Shown here piece by piece: positions 1 to 7,926 of a DNA stretch of 64,000 nucleotides. The stretch is from Clostridia bacterium. GTDB taxonomy: Bacteria; Bacillota; Clostridia; Christensenellales; Aristaeellaceae. Position numbers and translations under genes: made by a program. The stretch spans positions 1 through 64,000 of the forward strand of contig JAFZPI010000035.1 of the NCBI GenBank assembly GCA_017552615.1, given 5' to 3'. Below the pieces are notes generated by a model that did no database searches, was not told where the DNA came from, and was given only the letters and a program-made list of their open reading frames with translations. Numbering within the stretch: position 1 is the first letter of the stretch; every line of letters begins with the position of its first letter.

Positions 1-738
1 GGCGTGTGCGGCTGCCTGGGCACGATCCTGACAGGCTTCTTCTCCTGCGGCTATGACGGCGTGATGAAGGGCGTCTTCTACGGCGGCGGATACAAATTCC
101 TGGGCGTGCAGTGCCTGGGCGTTCTGAGCACCATCGCCTGGACAGCCGTCATCATCACAATCGTGTTCCTGCTCATCAAGAAGACCATCGGCCTTCGCGC
201 AGATGCCGCGGATGAGACCCTCGGCCTCGACCGCTCCGAGCACGGCCTGACAACAGCGTATGCCGGCTTCGCCATCATGCCCGACGGCAGCCTGGCGGAA
301 GAAACCATCACACCCGCGCCGGTTGTCTCCGAAGAACCTGCAGATGTGCCGCATAAGGCAAAAGAAAAGGCCCCCGACGCCCCGGTCTACACCCGCGTGC
401 AGATCATCTGCCGTCCCGGCAGCCTCGAGAGCCTGAAAGCTGCCATGAACAGGATCGGCATCACCGGCATGACGGTCACCAATGTCATGGGCTACGGTGC
501 GCAGAAGGGCAAGCCGGAATACTACCGCGGCACACCGGTGGACGTGACCCTCCTGCCCAAGGTGCAGGTCGATATCGTGGTCAGCAAGGTGCCTGTCCGT
601 CAGGTGATCGACACGGCCAGAGAGGTCCTGCACACTGGTCATATCGGCGACGGCAAGATCTTTGTGTATGACGTTGAAAATGTGGTGCGCGTGCGTACGG
701 GTGAGGAAGGATATGACGCGCTGCAGACGGATGAGTGA
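1..738 (+). CDS. amt-glnB: Ammonium transporter (Amt) C-terminal part fused to a PII signalling domain, 5' partial
   Basis: The reading frame is open at the left edge, so the start and most transmembrane helices lie outside the window. The first 65 or so visible residues are the last Amt helices (glycine-rich GTILTGFF helix, then a hydrophobic segment ending FLLIKK). A linker follows, and from about residue 130 a PII/GlnB-like domain: the strand VQIICRPGSLESLKAAM, the T-loop region around GYGAQKGKPEYYRG, and the C-terminal GDGKIFVYDVENVVRVRTGE. PII proteins bind ATP/ADP and 2-oxoglutarate and gate Amt channels; here the regulator appears covalently attached. The usual uridylylated T-loop tyrosine region is kept (KPEYYRG), but modification cannot be judged from sequence. 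The fusion call is firm because both domains share one uninterrupted frame. Confidence 0.88.
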   Translation, partial: GVCGCLGTILTGFFSCGYDGVMKGVFYGGGYKFLGVQCLGVLSTIAWTAVIITIVFLLIKKTIGLRADAADETLGLDRSEHGLTTAYAGFAIMPDGSLAEETITPAPVVSEEPADVPHKAKEKAPDAPVYTRVQIICRPGSLESLKAAMNRIGITGMTVTNVMGYGAQKGKPEYYRGTPVDVTLLPKVQVDIVVSKVPVRQVIDTAREVLHTGHIGDGKIFVYDVENVVRVRTGEEGYDALQTDE

Positions 739-836
739 GCAGATGATGGACGGTGTCGCTTGGCCATAACAAAGAGCTGCTTAAAGATCAAGATCATCTG
801 TATTTCTATCATCGTTTACCCGTTCGTGATGGCCAA

Positions 837-1958
837 TCATCCGGTGTGTCCCTTGCTTTCCAGGTTTGAAATGGCTTCAATGTGTGCCTCGGGAGCCAGC
901 ATGACGTCCCAGCACAGGGCGGCGCCTTCAAACCCGCATCCATGAATGGCAGCCAGGGATTCCGTAATATATCCGGGGTCTGTTCTGGCAATATCCTCCC
1001 GGTAGTTGATTTCAATGCCCGGGAACTTCTCGCAGGAAACACGCCGGATCGCTTCCAACTGGGTGTCAAGGAATGCCTTGTCCATGGAAATGCCCGTCCT
1101 GCCCCGGGCACCGGGTACGCGTTTTTCAAACAGCGCATATTCATAACCGATGCCGGCAGGTGCTTCTGTCTTCCTGTACAGCATCGGCTTGATGAAGTCT
1201 GCGTACCGCGTCATCAGCGCGTAATTCTGGCCGACAAAACGGCTTATGACCGGCGCAAACAGATCCAGGCCCACGATCATACCCTTCTCCCTGAAATATG
1301 CGCAGATTTCCGCCACGGCATCGGCAATGATCTCTTCCTTCGCCGTAAAGAAACGCTGTGCGCGGGTATCTTCCAGCACAAATTCCCCGTTCATAGGGCT
1401 GTATGCCATGTTGAAGAGAGCATCCGCTCTGTGCTCATACAGCGCCCTGACAGCATCGACGTCTACGCCCTTTTTCAGGTAAGCCTGCCTGCACCGCTCA
1501 CACCCGCAGCTCAGCACACCGGGCACGCCCGACACAAAGGACTGGCCTCGGATCTTATCGAGAAACACGCCGTCAAAGCCGCAGTCGGCAAAGTACTGTT
1601 CATAGATCTCTTTGACGATCCTGCGGTTCCGTCGGGACGACGGGCAGCAGAACGTGAAATCCTCCCCTGCCTGGAGAGCAGGCGGTACGACAGGACTTCC
1701 CCAGAGATCCAAAGTTCCGTCCGGTTCCGATATCCCGCTGATCTCCGAAAAAACGGGAAGCCAGAGCAGCATCTTTATCCCTTTCCCGTGCAGGAAACCA
1801 CCGACCTTTTTGTAAAGTTCTGCATCCGTGTTCCATCCGAAGATGATCCGATCCACCGGGATCCGGGAAGCGATCTTTCCGATCTTCCTGATGATGTCAT
1901 CTGCCGGATAATTCGCAGAATGCCAGGAGCCTGTGCAGATCTGCAGGATATATTTCAT
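837..1958 (-). CDS. Putative glycoside hydrolase-like TIM-barrel protein
   Basis: 373 residues from ATG 1958 (MKYILQICTG), preceded by GAAAGGCGAG. An in-frame upstream extension exists but lacks a better ribosome site. The layout resembles uncharacterised sugar-hydrolase-like barrels: an N-terminal strand with the W-rich HSANYPAD segment, repeated strand ends such as RIIFGWNTDAE and KMLLWLPVFSE, then GFDGVFLDKIRG around residue 150, where an acidic barrel residue is expected, followed by a cysteine cluster (SCGCERC) that may bind metal. There is no signal peptide, so it is probably cytoplasmic. I cannot assign a substrate or a CAZy family. It is divergent from the P1 peptidase gene and convergent with the Amt-PII gene. 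Confidence 0.55.
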   Translation of the reverse strand: MKYILQICTGSWHSANYPADDIIRKIGKIASRIPVDRIIFGWNTDAELYKKVGGFLHGKGIKMLLWLPVFSEISGISEPDGTLDLWGSPVVPPALQAGEDFTFCCPSSRRNRRIVKEIYEQYFADCGFDGVFLDKIRGQSFVSGVPGVLSCGCERCRQAYLKKGVDVDAVRALYEHRADALFNMAYSPMNGEFVLEDTRAQRFFTAKEEIIADAVAEICAYFREKGMIVGLDLFAPVISRFVGQNYALMTRYADFIKPMLYRKTEAPAGIGYEYALFEKRVPGARGRTGISMDKAFLDTQLEAIRRVSCEKFPGIEINYREDIARTDPGYITESLAAIHGCGFEGAALCWDVMLAPEAHIEAISNLESKGHTG

Positions 1959-2157
1959 ATGGCACTCGCCTTTCTTCATAATGATCCAAGATACGATTCT
2001 TTGCCCACTGCCGAGCCCCCACGTAATCCATTCGTTCTCGTGATATATACTTTCGACATGTACCCGGAATATCCTCTTGTCACAACACAGCCTCCTATCT
2101 CTGACCGCTTCCCGCATAATTCTCGTAAGATAGCTTCACTGTCCACTGCAACGCTCC

Positions 2158-2186
2158 TTGATTTATCGGGTTTTTGCCAGTATAAT
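2158..2186 (+). promoter_or_regulatory. Sigma-A type promoter of the P1 peptidase gene
   Basis: TTGATT (2158-2163), 17-bp spacer, TATAAT (2181-2186). The predicted 5' UTR then holds an inverted repeat at 2211-2245 (TGACA/TGTCA outer arms, ATACAG/CTGTAT inner arms) before the ribosome site at 2258-2264. The 1959-2272 gap between the divergent genes holds only this promoter and hairpin, plus whatever drives the minus-strand hydrolase gene, which I could not place. Confidence 0.7.
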
Positions 2187-2272
2187 AAGGCAAAAGCCCA
2201 ATTTGAAAAGTGACAATACAGATCCTGCGCCTGTATATCCTGTCACTGCTTTATCTCAAGGAGGTTGACCCG

Positions 2273-3253
2273 GTGGAAACCACCATTACGGAGATTCTGC
2301 CCATTCGGATCGGGCAGGTGGAAAACGCTGAAGCCGGAACCGGATGCACAGTGCTGATCGCGGAAAACGGGATGCGGGCCGGGCTGGATGTGAGGGGCGG
2401 CGGACCCGCGTCCCGGGAAAGCCAGCTCCTGAATCCGCTGATGTCTGCGCAGATGATCCACGCGGTGGTCCTGTCCGGAGGAAGCGCGTACGGACTGGGA
2501 GTAGCAAACGGCGTGATGCGGTACCTCGAAGAACACGGGTACGGCTATGACACCGGCTATGCCCTGGTGCCGCTGGTCGTCCAGGCGGATATCTATGACC
2601 TGTCCGTGGGTGATTCATCCGTCCGCCCCGATGCAGCTATGGGCTATGAAGCCGCAAGGCGTGCGTTTGAAGCCCCGAACTACCGGGACGGCAATTTCGG
2701 CGTCGGTTGCGGAGCGACCGTCGGGAAAATCGCGGGGATGCAGACCTGCATGAAGACAGGCATCGGCAGCTTCGCGATCCAGATCGGCGAGCTGAAGATC
2801 GGAGCCATTGTCGTGGTAAACGCGCTCGGCGATGTGTACAACTGGAAAACCGGCAAACAGATCGCCGGCTTGCTGACCGAGGACAGAACGGCCCTCCGGA
2901 GTACTTCGGAATACATGAAAGGCTCGATCGCGGCCGTCGAAAACAAGTTTGTGGGGAACACCACCCTCGCGGTGATCATCACCAATGCGAAGTTTGACAA
3001 GAGCCAGCTGTGCAAGATCGCCGGGATGGGACACGACGGATTTGCCCGATCGATCCGGCCGGTGCACACCTCCGCCGACGGCGACAGCATCTTCGCCCTT
3101 TCGGTAGGTACTGTGGCAGCGGATCAGGATCTGGTCGGGATCCTGGGAGCCGAAGTTATCAGCGAAGCGATCATCCGAGCAGTGGATAACGCCGAAGGTG
3201 CGTACGGCTTCCCTTCCGCCGCAGACCTTTCTGCTCCGCAGCCTCAGCCGTAG
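2273..3253 (+). CDS. P1 family peptidase (DmpA/NylC-like N-terminal nucleophile hydrolase)
   Basis: 326 residues from GTG 2273, eight bases after AAGGAGG (2258-2264). The family contains aminopeptidases, beta-peptidyl aminopeptidases and 6-aminohexanoate oligomer hydrolases that cleave themselves in front of a serine or threonine nucleophile. Visible family features are the VLSGGSAYGLGVANGVMRYL helix, the FGVGCGATVGKIAG segment, the self-cleavage region VENKFVGNTTLAVIITNA (NTT nucleophile), and the C-terminal AVDNAEGAYG. The length matches the family. No signal peptide, so cytoplasmic. It probably acts on N-terminal residues of small peptides or amides; the true substrate is unknown. It stands alone behind its own promoter. 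Confidence 0.88.
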   Translation: METTITEILPIRIGQVENAEAGTGCTVLIAENGMRAGLDVRGGGPASRESQLLNPLMSAQMIHAVVLSGGSAYGLGVANGVMRYLEEHGYGYDTGYALVPLVVQADIYDLSVGDSSVRPDAAMGYEAARRAFEAPNYRDGNFGVGCGATVGKIAGMQTCMKTGIGSFAIQIGELKIGAIVVVNALGDVYNWKTGKQIAGLLTEDRTALRSTSEYMKGSIAAVENKFVGNTTLAVIITNAKFDKSQLCKIAGMGHDGFARSIRPVHTSADGDSIFALSVGTVAADQDLVGILGAEVISEAIIRAVDNAEGAYGFPSAADLSAPQPQP

Positions 3254-3316
3254 GCGGCTCAGCATCTTCCGTCGTCTGATTCCGGTGAAATACTGCTGAA
3301 AAATGTACCTTTGGAC

Positions 3317-3346
3317 TTGCCCATTTTGGCTTCCCTATGGTAGAAT
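3317..3346 (+). promoter_or_regulatory. Probable promoter of the secreted SH3 protein gene
   Basis: TTGCCC (3317-3322), 18-bp spacer, TAGAAT (3341-3346), 59 bases before the chosen ATG at 3405. Confidence 0.5.
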
Positions 3347-3404
3347 AAGAATACAATCAGTTGCACGCACAAATCGACACCGATATTTGAGGGAGGGAAC
3401 CATC

Positions 3405-4103
3405 ATGGCAGGAAAAGGAATGGGAAAAACACGCATCGTTCTGCTTCTCGTTGTTTTGCTTGTGGCTGCGCTGTGCTGTGTGGCAACAGCGTTTGCCGCG
3501 GAAGAGGATGAGAAGATGCTGCGGGATCTGCCCGGCGAATGGTTTGAAAACGAAGAGGGGACGGAAGTCGTCATGACCTTTGGAGAAGACGGAACCATGT
3601 CCCTGTATTGCAGCCGCGAGGACAAAGCGCTGACCTTTACCTGTGAAGGCACCTGGTCGTTTGAGATCCTGGAGGATTATCACAGCCAAATCACGCTCCT
3701 GTTCACATCGACGGACAATCCCGCGTACACCGGCACCGAATACAACGTGGAATGCATATATACCATCTACCCGGATACTTGGGTGCAGAATGACACCATG
3801 TATCATTACATCCTTTTTACGGAAGTCAGCAGCACCGGCACGACTCCGTTCGAGGATGCTTATGATTACAATGACGCGGCCCTGCACAGAGAACAGGGGC
3901 CGAACATGAAAGTCGTCAACTGCAAAGAATATGTTTCCCTGCGGGAAGAAGCGTCCACAAAGTCTACCCGCCTTGCAAAGGTCCCGCTCGGAGCGGTTGT
4001 GTATGCTTTCATAGATGAAGGAGAATATAACGGGTTTATCTGGTGCACCTACCACGACGAATACGGGTTCATCCTGGCTGATTATCTGGAAATGATTGAA
4101 TGA
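3405..4103 (+). CDS. Secreted protein with C-terminal bacterial SH3 domain
   Basis: 232 residues from ATG 3405, nine bases after GGGAGGG. Residues 1-28 are a signal peptide (KTR, then a run of Leu/Val, ending ATAFAAEE). A middle region of about 130 residues looks like a lipocalin- or DUF-type beta domain (GEWFENEEGTEVVMTFGEDG). The last 65 residues are an SH3b-like fold (VNCKEYVSLREEASTKSTRL, then the closing strand GFILADYLEMI), normally a cell-wall or peptide binding module. It probably sits outside the membrane. No catalytic residues can be assigned. It has its own promoter and is followed by the type III toxin-antitoxin locus. Confidence 0.75.
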   Translation: MAGKGMGKTRIVLLLVVLLVAALCCVATAFAAEEDEKMLRDLPGEWFENEEGTEVVMTFGEDGTMSLYCSREDKALTFTCEGTWSFEILEDYHSQITLLFTSTDNPAYTGTEYNVECIYTIYPDTWVQNDTMYHYILFTEVSSTGTTPFEDAYDYNDAALHREQGPNMKVVNCKEYVSLREEASTKSTRLAKVPLGAVVYAFIDEGEYNGFIWCTYHDEYGFILADYLEMIE

Positions 4104-4158
4104 GGGTAATGCAAACCTGTTTATCGTTCATAAAACTGCCGCAGTACGCATTTCCGGC

Positions 4159-4187
4159 TTGACGAAACCGTATAAATGGTCTATACT
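4159..4187 (+). promoter_or_regulatory. Promoter of the type III antitoxin RNA and toxin
   Basis: TTGACG (4159-4164), exactly 17 bp, TATACT (4182-4187). This is one of the best sigma-A matches in the window and puts the transcript start near 4194, just before the antitoxin repeats. Confidence 0.85.
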
Positions 4188-4237
4188 GAAATTGCTTAAC
4201 AGCGGGTGTATCTCAGCCCCGAATGAGAAACTTAGCA

Positions 4238-4309
4238 AGTGAGCTTCTCTTGGCTCCAAGCAAGACATTTACGAGTGAGCGTTTCGCTGCTCTGAGTGCG
4301 ATCGTAACA
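4238..4309 (+). repeat. Two 36-base tandem antitoxin repeats
   Basis: Both copies begin AGTGAGC (4238 and 4274) and share 21 of 36 positions, including TNTC near position 9 and GCTC at 16-19, so each can pair GAGC with GCTC. The period of exactly 36 matches the unit length of several type III antitoxins. Confidence 0.68.
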
Positions 4310-4310
4310 G

Positions 4311-4340
4311 GGGCAGGTGCAAACCTGTCCTTGTTTCTTT
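4311..4340 (+). terminator. Intrinsic terminator between antitoxin repeats and toxin gene
   Basis: GGGCAGGT (4311-4318), GCAA loop, ACCTGTCC (4323-4330), then TTGTTTCTTT. The stem is eight pairs with one G-T wobble. Such a terminator, partly read through, sets the antitoxin-to-toxin ratio in type III loci. Confidence 0.85.
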
Positions 4341-4351
4341 CAGGAGGAAAG

Positions 4352-4840
4352 ATGGATAACATAAAGCTTTACGAAATCGATCCATCATATGTGCATTATC
4401 TATCGCACTACGCTGTCCACCTGTTTCACAACAAACAGCCAGGCCAATCAAACGAGCGCAAGTACATCGGCGTGATTCTTACAGTTAATGGCATGGATTA
4501 TTTCGTACCTCTTTCTTCCTTCAAGGAAAAGCATTACAGAATGCAAGAATCCGTTGATTTTATCAAAATCAAACGTTATGCTGTCATTAACATCAACAAC
4601 ATGTTTCCGGTTCCCACAGGTCTTGCCTCATACGTAGATATTTCCAAAGAGAGAGATGATCGTTACAGATCTTTACTGCTTGCTGAATACCGTACCATCA
4701 AAAGCATACAGGACAAAATAAGGAAAAACGCTGAAATTGTCTATAAACATCAAATCAAGAATGGAGCCTCTACCTCTCTCGGAAAACGCTGTAACGATTT
4801 CTTACTGCTTGAAGAAGTTTGCCGCCATTACAAGCCATGA
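4352..4840 (+). CDS. Type III toxin-antitoxin system ToxN/AbiQ-family endoribonuclease toxin
   Basis: 162 residues from ATG 4352, four bases after AGGAGG (4342-4347). The sequence follows the ToxN/AbiQ family closely: an N-terminal KLYEIDPSYVHYL, then KYIGVILTVNGMDYFVPLSS with the family's PLxS turn, KEKHYRM, DFIKIKRYAVININNMFPVP (the NxNNMxPV signature), a YVDI strand and a C-terminal RCNDFLLLEEVCRHY. Members cleave cellular and phage RNA in A-rich contexts and are held inactive by their RNA antitoxin, often causing abortive infection. The length fits the family (160-190). The gene is markedly more AT-rich than its flanks, which suggests transfer. An in-frame GTG/ATG extension upstream would run through the terminator and is rejected. 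Whether it belongs to the ToxIN, CptIN or TenpIN branch cannot be told here. Confidence 0.93.
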   Translation: MDNIKLYEIDPSYVHYLSHYAVHLFHNKQPGQSNERKYIGVILTVNGMDYFVPLSSFKEKHYRMQESVDFIKIKRYAVININNMFPVPTGLASYVDISKERDDRYRSLLLAEYRTIKSIQDKIRKNAEIVYKHQIKNGASTSLGKRCNDFLLLEEVCRHYKP

Positions 4841-4878
4841 CGATACTTTCCTGTGAATCACGGAAATGCAAGTACCCA

Positions 4879-5655
4879 TTATTCCTTGTTCCCATGAATG
4901 TCAAATTTCTCCGCCACCGCCGTAAACTCCCCCGGCAGTTTTTCGTTTTCCCATGAAGGATGTTCATCAAAGCGCTTCAGGCAGAAACCGGCGTTGAGAA
5001 TGGCGTTGAGGATCTCGCTGATCGTGTATTTCCGGTAGCGGCATTTCGGGATCTGTTGGCGGATCTCTTCGTCATAGAACCTGGCGTGTGCCATCTCGCC
5101 TTCGAAAATCTCCTGCGAGAAATAGCTCATGGTCGGCTGCTCGAAGTGTAGGATGTCGGCGATCTTCGTGAAGGGATGGAAGTCACTGCAGATCATCCGT
5201 CCGCCCGGTTTGAGCAGCGCAAACATCAGGCGCATGAAAGCATCGATGTCATGGAAATAATGGAGGATACCGCCCTCCATGAACACGACATCGAAAGCCG
5301 CGCCGTAGGTTTCCAGGTCGATCTCCATAACATCCGCGACCACAAAATCCACGCGCACACCGGCAGCCTCCGCGGTCTCCAAGGCATAGCGCCGGTTATC
5401 CTCGGAGATATCGAAGATCGTGACCTCCGCTCCCAGCAGTGCCAGCGGAATGGCTTTCTTCCCGCAGGATCCGCAAATATTCGCGATCCGGACACCCTCG
5501 TACCGGTCGAAATAGGCTGCATACTTCCTCAGCATCCGGACAGGATCAGCTTTGTCTTCCGCGGCTCTTTCCTGCGGTGTACCGGCATGCCTGACCCAAA
5601 AGTCATAAGCGTCAAACTCCCATGCCGCCTTGTGCTGCCTGCTGACTTCATTCAT
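4879..5655 (-). CDS. Class I SAM-dependent methyltransferase
   Basis: 258 residues from ATG 5655. The Rossmann fold is clear: motif I IANICGSCGKKAIPLALLGA (about residues 57-76; the first loop is GSCGKK), acidic residue in VTIFDISEDN, VADVMEID as motif III, and VVFMEGGILHYF as motif IV. The sequence resembles small-molecule methyltransferases with an N-terminal AAWEFDAYDFW helix. Substrate unknown. Its first eight bases overlap the end of the upstream YjbR/DUF3795 gene (5648-5655), so the two are co-transcribed and probably translationally coupled. Confidence 0.82.
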   Translation of the reverse strand: MNEVSRQHKAAWEFDAYDFWVRHAGTPQERAAEDKADPVRMLRKYAAYFDRYEGVRIANICGSCGKKAIPLALLGAEVTIFDISEDNRRYALETAEAAGVRVDFVVADVMEIDLETYGAAFDVVFMEGGILHYFHDIDAFMRLMFALLKPGGRMICSDFHPFTKIADILHFEQPTMSYFSQEIFEGEMAHARFYDEEIRQQIPKCRYRKYTISEILNAILNAGFCLKRFDEHPSWENEKLPGEFTAVAEKFDIHGNKE

Positions 5656-6298
5656 GAGATATACCTCCGCTTGCGTATTTCAGCATCGAAACCCGATCCC
5701 GGATGCTCTTCTCGAACTGCTCATCCGTCATGGACGGATCGCGGGTAGCCTTCCAGACCTCACAGGGGACTTGCTCGCAGGACGCGCAGGTGGCATAGCG
5801 GTGCTTATTCACACAGCAGGCAAAGATGGCACAGGGTTTTCCTGCCGGAGCGTGGAACACCCTGCCGCAGGCTTCGTTGCAGCCGGTGCATACATTGCCA
5901 TGCAAGGGACAGGCGGAGCAGTCCGTCCCGCAGACAGTCAGGCCGAGGATCTCCCGCTGCTTCTGCTTACTGAACTCCTTCAGGACCAGTTGATAAGACC
6001 GGTCCAGCCAGTATTTCAGCAGGTCGTCCGGGATCTCCCCGTCCGGGTTGACGGAATTCCAGTGCTGCTTGTTGCTGTAGTACCCGGGGATAATGTCTGG
6101 ATACTGCTGCCGCATCAGCTCGCCTTCCAGCGGTTTGAGTTTCAGGTTGAAAAAATACGGCTTGTTGTCATGATCCAGCAAGATAGCCGCGAACATCTTT
6201 CCGCCGATCTGGTAGCGGATCCAGTTCCAGTCCGCCTGCAAATCCTTCGCCACGCCGCGCTTAGCTAACAGATATGCATCGATCCATGGGTATTTCAT
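5648..6298 (-). CDS. MmcQ/YjbR-like domain fused to a cysteine-rich DUF3795-type domain
   Basis: 216 residues. Residues 1-115 are a YjbR/MmcQ-type fold (MKYPWIDAYLLAKRGVAKDL, KLKPLEGELMRQQYPDIIPG, HWNSV), a family with a DNA-binding-like double-wing fold and no fixed function. Residues 120-200 carry the cysteine pattern CGTDCSACPLHGNVCTGC, CGRVF, CAIFACC and CASCEQVPC seen in DUF3795 proteins, which likely binds metal. The two domains are usually separate proteins found near each other, so the fusion supports a joint role. It is the first gene of a two-gene unit with the methyltransferase. Confidence 0.78.
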   Translation of the reverse strand: MKYPWIDAYLLAKRGVAKDLQADWNWIRYQIGGKMFAAILLDHDNKPYFFNLKLKPLEGELMRQQYPDIIPGYYSNKQHWNSVNPDGEIPDDLLKYWLDRSYQLVLKEFSKQKQREILGLTVCGTDCSACPLHGNVCTGCNEACGRVFHAPAGKPCAIFACCVNKHRYATCASCEQVPCEVWKATRDPSMTDEQFEKSIRDRVSMLKYASGGISHE

Positions 6299-6438
6299 AA
6301 AGAATGGCTCCTTCTATGGTGGATAACCAGAGTATACCAAAAGAAGCCTTTTTCGGAAAGAGGGAAACAACAGGATATGAAGAATAAAGACGATAAGACT
6401 CAATCCTCAGGATCATCAAATCAAAGGAGGACACATCC

Positions 6439-6780
6439 ATGCCGTTTATCGATTCGAGGCTGACGGTCAAGGTCAGCGACCAGCAGAAGGAAGAGCTCAA
6501 AACGGAACTCGGAAAACTGATTTCCACGCTGAACAAGAGCGAGACTTACCTGATGGTGGGCATTGAGGATGCCTGCGACCTGTGGCTGGGCGGGAAGAAA
6601 CTGGACAAAGGTGCCTATGTGGCCGTCAGCCTGTATGGCAACGCGCCGAAAGCTTCTTATGACAGACTGACCAGCCAGATTTGCGGACTGCTGAGTGAGA
6701 AACTCGACATCCCCGGTGATGCCGTCTACGTGACCTACCACCCAGTCAGCGATTGGGGATGGAACGGTCAGAACTTCTAG
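6439..6780 (+). CDS. MIF-like tautomerase superfamily protein
   Basis: 113 residues from ATG 6439, nine bases after AAAGGAGG. The protein begins Met-Pro, so Met removal exposes the catalytic Pro1 of the tautomerase superfamily. The length, the MVGIEDACDLWLGGKKLDKGAYVAV segment and the C-terminal VYVTYHPVSDWGWNGQNF match macrophage migration inhibitory factor-type phenylpyruvate/dopachrome tautomerases; the final Asn-Gly-x-x-Phe is typical of MIF. Expected to be a cytoplasmic trimer. Physiological substrate is unknown in bacteria. It is followed by a degenerate intergenic repeat (from 6781). Confidence 0.88.
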   Translation: MPFIDSRLTVKVSDQQKEELKTELGKLISTLNKSETYLMVGIEDACDLWLGGKKLDKGAYVAVSLYGNAPKASYDRLTSQICGLLSEKLDIPGDAVYVTYHPVSDWGWNGQNF

Positions 6781-6851
6781 GAACCTCATCCACCGCTGCG
6801 ACGGTCTCTTCTTTCCCTTTGCTACGAAAAGCTTCGCTTCTATTTTGACTG

Positions 6852-6885
6852 AAAAAGCCCTTCGCCAACGATCGCAGCGAAGGGC
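6852..6885 (-). terminator. Intrinsic terminator of the SH3 protein gene
   Basis: Stem GCCCTTCGC (6857-6865) with GCGAAGGGC (6877-6885), nine perfect pairs; on the minus strand it runs straight into TTTTT. The plus strand also has a T-rich tail, so it may serve both convergent genes. Confidence 0.85.
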
Positions 6886-6910
6886 CATCTTGATTTGTTT
6901 TTACAAAGCG

Positions 6911-7678
6911 TCAGTTGACCAGCGGCGCGACACAGTAGGTCGGGACCCAGCCGCGGAACTGGTTGGATTTTCCCTCGTTAAAGACCAGGAGCGTATAATC
7001 CCCGCTGACCGTGACAAAGCTCGCGACCGTCAGGCGCTTGACCGTCTGGATCTGCGCCCAGGTTGTTTCGTCATAGACGGGTGTTTCCCAGGTGATCACA
7101 CGCTTCTCAACGCCCGAACTGTACCATCCGACATCGCTGGTGCGGATGAAGGAGGTCCCGGCACTATCATTCGCCGTCTGCACAGCATACCAATTCGGGT
7201 ATTCTTCAATCACCAGGAAGAAACGGTTGTTCTGCTCGCCGTTTTTATAGTCTGTGCTCCAGGGGGTTGCGTAAAGGTTGGTCGACTTTGTCGTGGCAAC
7301 AAAGTACGGATCCATCTTAACCAGGCTCGCTTTCACATAGCCGACGGAGCCGGGATCTGCATTTTTGACCCCGCAGGAAGGCAGGTCGACCAGATAGAAC
7401 GCATTATTCGGATTGCCGATCTGCGAAATCCCGAGGATCAGCATGGGGTGCCCGTTCTTAACCGTACCCAGCGAGGCCGCGCTGGTGGAAGGCTTTTCTC
7501 GGACGGTCAGCTGGGTGCACAGTACGATGCCGGTATGCGTCCCGTTGTACATGTAGAGTCCCATCGCGGGATCCCAGTAGTACAGCGCGTAGCCGTCGGC
7601 GAAAGCCTGAGAGACAAACAGGACGGACAGCATGACAAGGGCAAGCGCAAACGAAAGGAAACGGGTGCGGCGCTTCAT
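6911..7678 (-). CDS. Secreted SH3-type protein
   Basis: 255 residues from ATG 7678, preceded by AAAGGAGG with a suitable gap. A signal peptide is clear (MKRRTRF, hydrophobic core, FVSQAFADGY). A first SH3-like unit follows (CTQLTVREKPSTSAASLGTV), with later beta-rich repeats (SLVKMDPYFVATTKSTNLYA; FIRTSDVGWYS; GWVPTYCVAPLVN) that look like further diverged SH3 copies. No enzymatic domain is seen. Likely an exported envelope or surface binding protein. It is divergent from the MerR regulator gene; the gap between them (7679-7956) holds the MerR-type promoter. Confidence 0.75.
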   Translation of the reverse strand: MKRRTRFLSFALALVMLSVLFVSQAFADGYALYYWDPAMGLYMYNGTHTGIVLCTQLTVREKPSTSAASLGTVKNGHPMLILGISQIGNPNNAFYLVDLPSCGVKNADPGSVGYVKASLVKMDPYFVATTKSTNLYATPWSTDYKNGEQNNRFFLVIEEYPNWYAVQTANDSAGTSFIRTSDVGWYSSGVEKRVITWETPVYDETTWAQIQTVKRLTVASFVTVSGDYTLLVFNEGKSNQFRGWVPTYCVAPLVN

Positions 7679-7895
7679 GGGGATACCTCCTTTTCTGATG
7701 TTCGTTCGGGCGGGATTGCTTCTGTCTGTTCGTTTCAATCATAAGACGAAACAAACAGTGGTTTTGTTCCGTTCAGCTGTTTTCCGAGCGATTTTTGTGC
7801 AAGGAAAATGCCCAGAGATGATGAATTCATTATATCGATTCGGACACACAGAGTCAATAGAACACATGATTTCCAAATCAATTTTCCCGAAACGC

Positions 7896-7926
7896 TTGAC
7901 TCGAACACGGTGTCGCAGTTTATGAT
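7896..7926 (+). promoter_or_regulatory. MerR-type promoter with 19-bp spacer
   Basis: TTGACT (7896-7901), a 19-bp spacer, TATGAT (7921-7926). The spacer holds a near-palindrome centred on ACACGGTGT. Overlong spacers with a central dyad are the hallmark of promoters untwisted by MerR-family activators, and this one lies directly before a MerR gene, so autoregulation is likely. Confidence 0.7.

Larger units (their letters stand above)
4194..4340 (+). ncRNA. Putative type III antitoxin RNA (ToxI/AntiQ-like)
   Basis: The transcript predicted from the promoter at 4159-4187 carries two diverged 36-base tandem repeats (4238-4273 and 4274-4309) and ends at a terminator (4311-4340) that lies in front of the toxin gene. 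Promoter, short repeats, leaky terminator and ToxN-like ORF in that order is the known layout of type III systems, in which processed repeats fold as pseudoknots and neutralise the toxin protein directly. Repeat count is low compared with ToxI of Pectobacterium (5.5 copies of 36 bases) but close to AntiQ and other Firmicute loci (2-3 copies). Part-copies may extend to about 4222 on the left. Confidence 0.75.

Noticed and set aside
882..2213. A 443-codon open frame on the plus strand
   Set aside because: Antisense to the glycoside-hydrolase-like gene; no conserved motif.
4202..4237. A possible third copy of the 36-base antitoxin repeat
   Set aside because: At a 36-base offset it matches only by chance; a part-copy from about 4222 is the most I can support.
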